A DNA stretch of 64,000 nucleotides from Oribacterium sp. WCC10 (GTDB lineage: Bacteria > Bacillota > Clostridia > Lachnospirales > Lachnospiraceae): the NCBI RefSeq assembly GCF_900113415.1, contig NZ_FOPH01000001.1, forward strand, positions 279,504 to 343,503, written 5' to 3'. Of the stretch, positions 54,203 to 61,782 are shown piece after piece (position 1 is the first letter of the stretch; each line of letters begins with the position of its first letter). The notes below the pieces were generated by a model, which saw nothing but the letters and a program-made list of their open reading frames with translations, did no database searches and was not told where the DNA came from. The position numbers and the translations under genes are program-made.

Positions 54203-54940
54203 TCATGAATGAGTTTGAGAATCAAAGACTGCTATGGGCTTATCGTCTTGGGAGTCAGTATAATATGGAGTATCCATATGTCTGAAGTATTCATTGTCAT
54301 ACTGTTTCACTTGTATATGAACGTTGCTTCCCAGTGAACTGTAATCCGTTTCTTCAAATATATTCATATCCACATCTTCGTTCACAACCAGCTCATATAG
54401 GAAACTGTAATCCTCATTTTTAAATAAATCACGGGCGAAATCTTCATTAGCCATCGTTCCCAGCGCCAGCATATTACAGATTTTCAGATTACCGTATTTA
54501 TCCGGATCATCAATGCAATATGGCTTTTCAATATACCCGTAGACCGTACCGTTAAGGTTTGTACTATCAAGATTGTAAAGAGCCCTGACATATTTCATTC
54601 CATAAGAATTCACCTCTGACCATTCGGAGGTGACATAGATATCACTTGTTATAACATTAATCAGAATATTTTCTGTTCCTCCGTTAAGATACGTACCCTC
54701 CACCCAATCTGTCATAAGGTGATCAGGTCCTGTATTAACTCCACTGATGCCATAAAAAGTGTCAGCCTTGATCAAAGCATCGGGATAATATTTCTTCACC
54801 TCTTCCGCCATAGAAATAGCCTGGCGTACGTGTTGTTCCGCCTGTTTGGATTCATCTCCGGGAGAAGGACATCCTGTCAGAAAACAACTCAGCAGACAAA
54901 TCAGAGTCAGATAGCTAATGGATTTTTTAAAGTTTCTCAT
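54203..54940 (-). CDS. Uncharacterised lipoprotein
   Basis: 245 residues with signal MRNFKKSISYLTLICLLSCF and lipobox LTGC near residue 24. The mature part is acidic; residues 35-75 look helical (QAISMAEEVKKYYPDALIKAD) and the rest beta-rich, ending with PYYTDSQDDKPIAVFDS. No domain recognised. The ribosome binding site is weak. It is intact within the proposed island. Confidence 0.7.
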   Translation of the reverse strand: MRNFKKSISYLTLICLLSCFLTGCPSPGDESKQAEQHVRQAISMAEEVKKYYPDALIKADTFYGISGVNTGPDHLMTDWVEGTYLNGGTENILINVITSDIYVTSEWSEVNSYGMKYVRALYNLDSTNLNGTVYGYIEKPYCIDDPDKYGNLKICNMLALGTMANEDFARDLFKNEDYSFLYELVVNEDVDMNIFEETDYSSLGSNVHIQVKQYDNEYFRHMDTPYYTDSQDDKPIAVFDSQTHS

Positions 54941-55136
54941 AATACACTTAATCTTTCTTGAAATGTTGAATTACCCTTACTAAAGCATGATGGGAAAGAA
55001 ATCGCCATTCTTGAAAAATATCGACATATTCTTATCCGGGAATAAACCTTAATATCTTCTCTGGTTTAACTGAGTAAACTTATACAGTACAGTTTTAATT
55101 CTTCAGCAGAATAACATAAGTTATGGGTGATACATT

Positions 55137-55652
55137 ATGTCATTGATATATAAATCCATTTTATTGAACGAGAAGGCAGTTGATACCATATCCTGCGAAG
55201 TCCAGGATTATCTATACAAAATTAATATGGAAAGATGTAATGTTCAGCGAATACGTCTGACTGTTGATCAGATCAGTCAAATGATATTTGATATTCTGCC
55301 CGGCGATCCTGTTACACCCTTTCAGACCGGAAATACAATGCAAATTATTATCATCGCCCTATTTGCAGGCATTGGAATCGTTGCTATCGGAGAACGAGGT
55401 AATAATATCCGAACCTTAATAGACGAGTGGTCTGTACTTATGCGTACAATAGTTTCAACTATCTGTAGCTTTATCCCTCTGTATGTATTCGTTATGCTGC
55501 TAAGCCAAATCTGGCATGGGAGTACAGAGATTATATTTTCTGTTTGGAAACCGCTGGTTATTACTGTAGTAATAGTCCTCATTATGGCTATCTTGTTCTG
55601 GCTTTTGACATCAGTACTTGTAAAATGTCCTCCGATTTGTGTCAACTCATAA
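55137..55652 (+). pseudogene. Truncated dicarboxylate/amino-acid:cation symporter with N-terminal regulatory segment
   Basis: 171 residues. The first 60 resemble the ATPase-like N-terminal segment found on some Lachnospiraceae symporters. Then membrane helices appear (MQIIIIALFAGIGIVAIGE; IVSTICSFIPLYVFVMLLSQ; PLVITVVIVLIMAILFWLLT) with the spacing of a DctA/GltP-like transporter middle part. The second half of a transporter, including the substrate hairpin loops, is missing. The reading frame ends by running into the antisense of the ADP-ribosylglycohydrolase remnant, so both genes are broken at the same junction. Confidence 0.6.
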
Positions 55653-56217
55653 AGATGAATAATGCCATGGAACAGATTTGCCACTGTATCTCTTGCTTCT
55701 AAAATGATATCTTTAAGTGCACTTTTTCCTTCATCGAATACAATTCTGTTAATAATGTGTGTGAGAACAGCTGCAGGCATATATCCGAGAGGATGACCAT
55801 GAGTTATGGCTGCCAACTCTGCTCCTTCCAAATCGAGCCTATCCATACCTTTGTGATTGTAGTTAAGGGCCAATGGAGAAACTCTCATGATGCCACCACA
55901 CCCCTTGCTGTTATTCAATATAGAATTTATGTAGGATTCTTCAGATGATCCCTGTCTTATGTGTAATGCAGAAAGGCACGTATTTCCCGGCGCTCTCCGT
56001 ATCTGGAAAATATCTGTTACTCATTCTGGAATTCAATGGCATATCCAAGGGCATTTCCTACCGATCCTCCGATGAAACAACCACGGATCTTATCTAGGTA
56101 AACTTCTTTTTCTTGTATTCTTTTTTTTAAATCCTCTATATCTCTGCCATTAACAAGTTTCATATCGTTCCTCGAACTTATATATCCAATTTTCTTATCT
56201 GGCATTTTTTCGGGCAC
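55640..56217 (-). pseudogene. ADP-ribosylglycohydrolase pseudogene
   Basis: The 5' piece (56217 to 56017) ends with DKIRGCFIGGSVGNALGYAI, the family's first metal-site segment (normally GGxxGDALG, here Asn for Asp). The next piece resumes in another frame near 55995 with GNTCLSALHIRQG and SKGCGGIMRVSPLAL, then AAITHGHPLGYMPAAVL. About 100 internal residues are missing and the 3' third is lost at the junction with the symporter fragment. Clearly non-functional. Confidence 0.8.
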
Positions 56218-56317
56218 AATTAAGACTCTTACGATTCATATCATATAGATGTATTTGTTTTGTATCATTTGTTAGCTATTATAGGCTTTGTTGGCATAAG
56301 GTTACCATTTGTATCAA

Positions 56318-56366
56318 TGTTACCTAAAAAGGAAGCCTGTTAACAGACTTCCTTTTTAGGTAACAT
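56318..56366. terminator. Bidirectional terminator
   Basis: GTTACCTAAAAAGGAAG and CTTCCTTTTTAGGTAAC form a near-perfect long stem around CCTGTTAACAGA. It lies 22 bp beyond the stop of the membrane-protein gene. Confidence 0.8.
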
Positions 56367-56387
56367 TTAATATGTAGTAAATGGTAC

Positions 56388-57218
56388 TTATGGCTTAGTG
56401 TTACATATTTTAGCTTTTTGATTCTCTTTAAATATAAAATAGAGAAATGAGACTCCTAATCCAGCACCCATTCCTACCCCTAATGCAATTAATAAAGAAT
56501 TAAGCATATATGGTGAGTCATGAAATTCTGCATTAATATAAAAATTCATTCCAATTATTATAATGCCCATACTTACAAAACAACAATCTGAATATCGCTG
56601 AGGTATTATTATTTTTATATTGTTTAGAACGTCCTCAAGGTTGGGAATAAAGCCAAAAATGTTATTAATTATGATCACAATACAAATATTTCTTGATTCG
56701 ACCATACCTTTTTGAAATGCACAAAATGTTAAAAGAAATATTAATGATAAAAATCCTATAAACTTTTCTTCACGTACATCCATATTTTTATGTCGCTTTA
56801 CATCTATGTCTTCTATAGTCAGATCAAAAGCTCTTTTATAAATATTCCCCTCTGCTTTCGAGGCAGTTTTAAGCAATGTTATATTCTTTATGTAATTACC
56901 AACAAATGATCGAATTTTCCAATCAATTCGATATAAAAAATATATGAATTTAATAATGCAACCACTTGCAAGACTAAACATTGCAAAAGTGAAATCACTT
57001 GTTATATGATGAGATTGCTTTAAAAATAAAAGTATTCCGGTTAAGATAACCGTAATAAACATAAATACGCAATATGGTTTGGCACGATCAAAAAATTCGC
57101 ACATATTATCAAAACCTTTATTGTTTTCATATTCTGAAAAACCAATCGTTATTGCACTCGTCGCCAAAAAACTAGAAACTAAATATAATAGTACTAACCC
57201 TATTAGTTTATTTCCCAT
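56388..57218 (-). CDS. Multi-pass membrane protein of unknown function
   Basis: 276 residues from the ATG at 57218 (MGNKLIG), with GGAG eight bases upstream. About seven hydrophobic helices with a charged central loop (NIYKRAFDLTIEDIDVKRHKNMDVREE) at residues 135-165. No motif recognised. The DNA is clearly more AT-rich than the core region, consistent with acquisition. An intact gene inside the proposed island. Confidence 0.72.
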   Translation of the reverse strand: MGNKLIGLVLLYLVSSFLATSAITIGFSEYENNKGFDNMCEFFDRAKPYCVFMFITVILTGILLFLKQSHHITSDFTFAMFSLASGCIIKFIYFLYRIDWKIRSFVGNYIKNITLLKTASKAEGNIYKRAFDLTIEDIDVKRHKNMDVREEKFIGFLSLIFLLTFCAFQKGMVESRNICIVIIINNIFGFIPNLEDVLNNIKIIIPQRYSDCCFVSMGIIIIGMNFYINAEFHDSPYMLNSLLIALGVGMGAGLGVSFLYFIFKENQKAKICNTKP

Positions 57219-57290
57219 TTTAGAATCTCCTTTATACATAAAAATAAGCTACCCACAATTTCTTGCAAATAGCTTATTCAAAATCATTGA

Positions 57291-57713
57291 TCACAGACTA
57301 ATTGAAAAATCCGGATTACCGTATCCGTCCACTGTGAAGTAAACTTTTCCTTCTTCGAGGTTCACGAATGTCTCAATCTTCTCAGCGTGAATATACGGAT
57401 GTTTCTCAAGATAATCCAGAACCTTCTTATTGATAGTGTCCTCTGTAAACTGCATCTTATTAAACTCAAATACAGTTCTTGTGAAGTTAAACTTCTGAGC
57501 TGGCGCTGCCTTCTTTGCCGGAGCTTTTTTCTCTGCCACTGGCTTCTTTGCTTCTACAACGGCGTCTTTCTTTGCTCTTGTAGTTCTCTTCTTAGGAGTT
57601 GTGTCCTTCTTTGGCTTAGGCCCTCTCTTCTTTGGCGTTGTCTTGGCTGTCTTTTCATCCTTAGCAACTTCTGCTGTTACCGGATCAATTACATTTACTT
57701 CTTCCATACTCAT
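57291..57713 (-). CDS. DUF6465-like protein with basic, Lys/Pro/Ala-rich N-terminus
   Basis: 140 residues. Residues 15-72 consist of KKRGPKPKK-type, histone-H1-like basic repeats that may bind nucleic acid. Residues 75-140 (FNKMQFTEDTINKKVLDYLE, then ETFVNLEEGKVYFTVDGYG) form a small alpha/beta domain of the type common in Lachnospiraceae and catalogued, as I recall, as DUF6465. GAAAGGG precedes the ATG. The IS4 element has inserted only about 30 bp upstream, so the original promoter is displaced. Confidence 0.72.
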   Translation of the reverse strand: MSMEEVNVIDPVTAEVAKDEKTAKTTPKKRGPKPKKDTTPKKRTTRAKKDAVVEAKKPVAEKKAPAKKAAPAQKFNFTRTVFEFNKMQFTEDTINKKVLDYLEKHPYIHAEKIETFVNLEEGKVYFTVDGYGNPDFSISL

Positions 57714-57744
57714 AACCCTTTCATAAAATATGTTACAATTTTTT

Positions 57745-59348
57745 ACTCAAACTTCCCACACCCAAAAGGTGTGATGCACCTTGAAAACTCTATATTTTAG
57801 ACAAATAAAAAAGGCATAGGTCACTTTCGAATGAGGTATAATGGATTTGCTACAAAACATTTACCAAGAAAGGACTTACGCCATATGCATATCTTATCAC
57901 AGGGACAGCACTCAGAGGAAGAAATAAATTGCTCAATTTCAGATTTTATTTCAACATTTGAGGTTGGAAACCTACTTCGTAAATCCAATGCCAACAAACA
58001 AAAGGGAATTCCTGTGATGAGTATCTTTCGATACAAACTTGCGAATGTATTTTCCAGAAGCAGCCTGTATATGCAGATGAAGTCAAATCAATTTTCAGGT
58101 TCTTTTTCAAAAAATACTTTCTATCGTTTTTTGAATGATCCAAGAGTTAACTGGCTTCGTTTTACAACACTTCTTGCATTAGCAGTAATCAGGAATTTCT
58201 TCAAGCCTCTTACAAGTGATGAACGTGCAGATGTATTTATCATCGATGATTCTCTTTATGAGAGAGCCGGATATAAACATACACAGATGGCGTCCAAGGT
58301 ATTTGATCATGTTTCAATGAAGTTCAAAAAAGGCTTTAGGCTACTGACACTTGGCTGGTCCGATGGGAATTCATTTGTTCCAATCAACAGTTGTCTCCTT
58401 GCATCTTCTAAAGTAGATAATCAGCTTGGAGATTTTGCAAAAACTGATAATCGTTCTCTTGCAGGAAAAAGAAGAAAATTAGCTGTAACAAAAGCCCCAG
58501 TAGTTGTTTTGGAGTTGCTCCAGTACGCATTAAATGCCGGGCACAAAGCCAAATATGTTCTTTTTGACAGCTTGTTTTCGACTCCTAATACATTGGTGAA
58601 AATCAAGGAAATGGGACTGGATTCCATTGCCATGATCAAGATCAGTTCCAGGATTGCTTATGGATATGAAGGACAGCGACTCAACATAAAACAGATATAT
58701 GCCCAAAACAAGAAACGTCGAGGTCTTTCAAAATACCTTCTCTCTGTAGATGTAACTGTAGGTAAAGGAACTGATGATGAACCATCTATACCTGCAAGAA
58801 TTGTTTGTGTTCGCAACCGTTCCAATAAAAAGGATTGGCTTGCGATCATATGCACTGACATGTCCTTGTCGGAAAGTGAAATAATCCGTATTTATGGCAA
58901 AAGATGGAACATAGAGGTATTTTTCAAGACTTGCAAATCTTTGCTAAAGCTCAGAACTGAATGTCACAGCCTTTCATACGATGCGCTGACAGCTCATGTT
59001 GCTATCGTATTTACAAGATACATGTACCTTTCTGTATATCAGCGAAAAGATCAGGATGAACGTACAATAGGTGAAATCTTCTATGTACTTCTAAGCGAAA
59101 TGGAGGACATTTCATTCCAACATTCTATGTTTATTCTGATAGAAGCAATGACTGAAAGCATAAAAAACGTACTTCAAATCACAGATGCGCAGGTGGATGA
59201 AATCTATAAGGATTTCTTCTTTAGGTTACCTGAATATATGCAGGATGCGCTTACGAGCAACTATAAAGTGGCGTAATTATATTTTTATGGTCCAGAATAT
59301 AGAGTTTTCAAGGTGCGAAGCCCACTTTTAATGTGGGAAGTTTAAGTT
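57745..59348 (+). mobile_element. IS4-family insertion sequence, complete
   Basis: Carries one transposase gene. Inner inverted repeats at 57776-57802 and 59290-59316 (GCACCTTGAAAACTCTATAT and beyond) match 25 of 27. Outside these the similarity continues as AAACTTCCCACA on both ends, each followed by a small hairpin (CACACC/GGTGTG left, CCCAC/GTGGG right). The outer limits are placed at ACTCAAACTTCCC and GGGAAGTTTAAGT. A T-run on both sides hides the exact target duplication. Confidence 0.85.
57831..59276 (+). CDS. IS4-family transposase
   Basis: 481 residues, DDE-type. Catalytic residues are visible: Asp139 in FIIDDSLYERAG, Asp246 in YVLFDSLFSTP, and Glu362 within YGKRWNIEVFFKTCK, which fits the IS4 signature Y-(2)-R-(3)-E-(6)-K (Y355, R358, E362, K369). 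The frame is full and undamaged, so the element may be active. An alternative start is the ATG at 57885 (MHILSQ) with AAAGGAC upstream. The gene lies between well-matched inverted repeats. Confidence 0.92.
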   Translation: MRYNGFATKHLPRKDLRHMHILSQGQHSEEEINCSISDFISTFEVGNLLRKSNANKQKGIPVMSIFRYKLANVFSRSSLYMQMKSNQFSGSFSKNTFYRFLNDPRVNWLRFTTLLALAVIRNFFKPLTSDERADVFIIDDSLYERAGYKHTQMASKVFDHVSMKFKKGFRLLTLGWSDGNSFVPINSCLLASSKVDNQLGDFAKTDNRSLAGKRRKLAVTKAPVVVLELLQYALNAGHKAKYVLFDSLFSTPNTLVKIKEMGLDSIAMIKISSRIAYGYEGQRLNIKQIYAQNKKRRGLSKYLLSVDVTVGKGTDDEPSIPARIVCVRNRSNKKDWLAIICTDMSLSESEIIRIYGKRWNIEVFFKTCKSLLKLRTECHSLSYDALTAHVAIVFTRYMYLSVYQRKDQDERTIGEIFYVLLSEMEDISFQHSMFILIEAMTESIKNVLQITDAQVDEIYKDFFFRLPEYMQDALTSNYKVA

Positions 59349-59558
59349 TTTTATTATAAAGCTATGAAAAAATTTTTCCATAATATCCTATTAAGAATTT
59401 ACATAAAAACTTCTAGTATAAAATAAATTTAAACAGTTGTGTGGATGAAGCACATAGGGCAGTAGTGAGAATAATAAACCGTCTCAGAAATAGACCTACC
59501 CTCCTATAAGCAAACAAAAAGACCGTACCTTTATATGATACGGTCGAATCACCATTTC

Positions 59559-59646
59559 TCATGCTAAAGCTTTATCCTTCAATAGTTTGTCTAATGTAGG
59601 TATGCTGATCTCAAGAGCTGATGCCAACTGAGTCTTATTTATTTTC
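59559..59646 (-). pseudogene. Remnant of a helix-turn-helix coding region
   Basis: On the minus strand RKINKTQLASALEISIPTLD and KLLKDKALA, then TGA. The TQLASALEISIPTLDKLL run has the layout of a helix-turn-helix. A possible frame-shifted upstream part (QKLILRLSKICKKTYENYKG) occupies 59650-59760. Too short to assign; perhaps the end of a phage or plasmid regulator or recombinase. Confidence 0.45.
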
Positions 59647-59839
59647 CTAAACTTGTAATCAGTATACAGGTAAACTTAATACCTTTATAGTTCTCATAAG
59701 TTTTTTTACATATCTTGCTGAGTCTCAAGATAAGCTTTTGCCATTTTTGCCTTGATTTCACCCTGTTAAGTATTTTTTGGTGACCTCTTTGGTGACCTCC
59801 GGTGACCTTTTTTGATAAAAATCCATGTCAATATACAAC

Positions 59840-59959
59840 AAAAAAGGATTCCCGATTACTCGGAAATCCTTGATTTACTGCCCTCTTTAGGAGCAGGGGT
59901 TGAGGGATTCGAACCCCCATGAGCGGTTTTGGAGACCGATATCTTACCATTGGATTTCC
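59840..59959. repeat. Direct repeat DR2 with tRNA-Trp-like 3' half
   Basis: Hairpin GGATTCCCGATTACTCGGAAATCC, then on the minus strand ATCGGTCTCCAAAACCG (anticodon-loop-like, CCA), GGGGGTTCGAATCCCTC (T-arm-like) and AACCCCTGC (acceptor-like). The 5' half of a tRNA is missing, so it is not a working tRNA. It aligns with DR1 at 51699-51814. Between 59349 and 59840 there is otherwise only the HTH remnant and a small hairpin (GACCGTACC...GATACGGTC) at 59521-59545. Confidence 0.65.
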
Positions 59960-60038
59960 TAAGGTTTTCGGCTTTGGAGACCTCATTGGAGACCTGATTG
60001 AATGTGTTTACAACGGGGTATAAATCAGTTCTTAGGTA

Positions 60039-60317
60039 TTAACAATAAAACTTAATTTCATCAACCACAAAGAAATTCTTCCATGCAGAACAAATTACAA
60101 AAAACTGAGCAGAGATAACTTCCATTAGCTCTGACAGCTCCTTCTGCGGAATACGGCTGTTATTATTAGCGAGAATACAACCACCATTTTTTGTGAGCCA
60201 TATTTTTGTTGAACCCGGTGAAGGCTGTCCTTTGGATATATGAACATGAATAGGCTCATTGTTCTCATTGGCCCAGAAATATACTTTGTAGCTTCCGATG
60301 TTGAATAGACTAGGCAA
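60039..60317 (-). CDS. DUF4160 family protein
   Basis: 92 residues with the DUF4160 pattern: GSYKVYFWANENNEPIHVHISKG, then a strand with W, then an NNNSRIPQKEL helix start and a helix ending in AWKNFF. Members usually sit beside a DUF2442 or other small partner and are suspected toxin-antitoxin parts, not proven here. It overlaps the 118-residue gene upstream by eight bases and is last of three co-directional small genes. Confidence 0.8.
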   Translation of the reverse strand: MPSLFNIGSYKVYFWANENNEPIHVHISKGQPSPGSTKIWLTKNGGCILANNNSRIPQKELSELMEVISAQFFVICSAWKNFFVVDEIKFYC

Positions 60318-60666
60318 TGTTTATGCCTCCTTCTGCTGCATATCTGAATAACAAATGGGCATTTGCTTCTAAGAATTTCGTGAAGAAAGCTATATCTTCT
60401 TCTGAAAAACCTTCATTTTCAGTCCATTTGTACTCAGGTAGCTCGCATCTTGCATCTAAAAAACCATCCGGTACAGGCTTTTCGAAATGAACTATAACTT
60501 TTTGTTTATCTCCGTCATTTATAATGTGTGAATGAACTATTTCAGTTCCATCTCCTAACGTTATGTATGGGTACATCATGGAAATATTGTCCTCTCTTAA
60601 CTGAATATCATAGTGTATAGCTTCATACTCTGTCCATGCATCAGACTGCCATAACAGATTCCTCAT
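60310..60666 (-). CDS. Small protein of unknown function in an antitoxin/DUF4160 unit
   Basis: 118 residues, alpha/beta, acidic. The first half has paired strands (YDIQLREDNISMMYPYITLG), the last 30 residues a helix (DIAFFTKFLEANAHLLFRYA). Family not recognised. The start lies two bases beyond the stop of the RelB/DinJ-like gene, and its end overlaps the DUF4160 gene, so the three are translated as a coupled set. Confidence 0.7.
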   Translation of the reverse strand: MRNLLWQSDAWTEYEAIHYDIQLREDNISMMYPYITLGDGTEIVHSHIINDGDKQKVIVHFEKPVPDGFLDARCELPEYKWTENEGFSEEDIAFFTKFLEANAHLLFRYAAEGGINIA

Positions 60667-60668
60667 TA

Positions 60669-60938
60669 TTAGTCCTCGATGATGTTGTGCTGGTATACCT
60701 TGCCTTTTTCAATGTCTTCTATTCGACGTTTCAACTCTGCTGCCTCATCTAAGGTAAAGCCGTTGGAATCTTTTAATGAAAATGTCATGCTCTGAGAACG
60801 TACTGCCTGTCGTATCAACGCAAGTGTTGCAGCGGACATAGATAGTCCTAAAGCTTCACAAAGTGCGCTATATCCTTCTCTGGTTTTTTTATCTATTTTA
60901 AATGTGAAATTTGTCATTTCTTCTGTGGTTGAGATCAT
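60669..60938 (-). CDS. RelB/DinJ-type antitoxin
   Basis: 89 residues from the ATG at 60938 (AGGAGG upstream); a longer frame to 60992 is unlikely. NFTFKIDKKTREGYSALCEALGLSMSAATLALIRQAV is the ribbon-helix-helix part typical of RelB/DinJ antitoxins. The C-terminal part (TLDEAAELKRRIEDIE) would wrap a toxin. No RelE/YafQ toxin gene follows; the next gene is the unassigned 118-residue protein. Confidence 0.8.
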   Translation of the reverse strand: MISTTEEMTNFTFKIDKKTREGYSALCEALGLSMSAATLALIRQAVRSQSMTFSLKDSNGFTLDEAAELKRRIEDIEKGKVYQHNIIED

Positions 60939-61066
60939 TTCTATTTGCCTCCTTCTAATAAATATTATCTCAGAGTGAGCGGAAACAATCAAGTGCTTTT
61001 TGAGTGCTATAGCACGTGAAAATGGAAGGCATATTGGCTTATTACAAACAGCTGATTAAATGCTGT

Positions 61067-61330
61067 TTATGGTTGGATGAATCCAAAAACTTCATCGTGG
61101 GTTAATCTCTCAGGATTTGAGGCTGCATACTCATCAGCTTCTGACAAAGCTTGTTCGATATCATTTTGATCTTTCATCTTGTATTTCTCATCTAAGTATC
61201 GTTTTAAATCTTCTGTAGTAACTTCTCCTCTTTTTTCTTTTTCTATATATTGCTTAAAGTCTTCTGTTGGTTCAAGACCATCAACTTTTATCATACCTAT
61301 AGCATAATTCCAAGCTTGCTCATTGGTCAT
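61067..61330 (-). CDS. VbhA-like antitoxin with a second antitoxin-like tail
   Basis: 87 residues. Residues 1-52 (AIGMIKVDGLEPTEDFKQYI, EVTTEDLKRYLDEKY) match VbhA-type antitoxins that inhibit Fic AMP-transferases. Residues 55-87 (DIEQALSEADEYAASNPERL, THDEVF) resemble the C-terminal arm of StbD/Phd-like antitoxins. No Fic or RelE gene is adjacent. It could be a natural fusion or a deletion product joining two antitoxins. Confidence 0.7.
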   Translation of the reverse strand: MTNEQAWNYAIGMIKVDGLEPTEDFKQYIEKEKRGEVTTEDLKRYLDEKYKMKDQNDIEQALSEADEYAASNPERLTHDEVFGFIQP

Positions 61331-61782
61331 ATCTTTGACCTCCTTGTTTTTTTCTTACTTTACGCGTTAATGATTACTACAATTCATCATATATTATCAG
61401 GATAAATCCCATTTTGTGACTTTAAATCGCTAAACTCCATTCATCTACATTTATCGGTATATCAGCGACTTTTAACGCACTTTTAATTAAATCTTCGACA
61501 TTTAACGCACCTTCTCTTTATAACGGTAAGTTTTGACGCACCTTTTGTGAATTGTACAATAAAGTCATTGTCATTCATCTTATATCTCCATTCTTATAGT
61601 GGCTCTCACAGTGCGTAGGATAAGATTAACGAAGTCTTGAAACCCTGCCCTTACACTTTATCACTCCTCACCGTAAAACGTCTATATATGGCTTCTAAGG
61701 CTTTATATCCTTTGTTAATAAAATCTATTATTAAGCCGAAATATACCAAGAGATATGTGTTTTTGTGCATGGAGGTGCATAT
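61331..61782. other. Gene-poor stretch with GTGCGTTAAA repeats and a coding remnant
   Basis: On the minus strand GTGCGTTAAAA (61475), GTGCGTTAAATG (61507) and GTGCGTCAAAA (61537) recur at about 31-bp steps. One frame across them reads ALNVEDLIKSALKVADIPIN and VDEWSLAI before a stop near 61427, so an eroded gene is likelier than binding-site iterons. The last 150 bp before the next gene show no clear promoter. Confidence 0.4.

Noticed and set aside
59894..59959. Functional tRNA-Trp
   Set aside because: The anticodon loop and T-arm are present, but no 5' acceptor strand or D-arm matches.
61465..61547. Iteron-like GTGCGTTAAA repeats as a replication origin or CRISPR-like array
   Set aside because: Only three units, uneven, and a reading frame runs through two of them; no Rep gene or spacer pattern.
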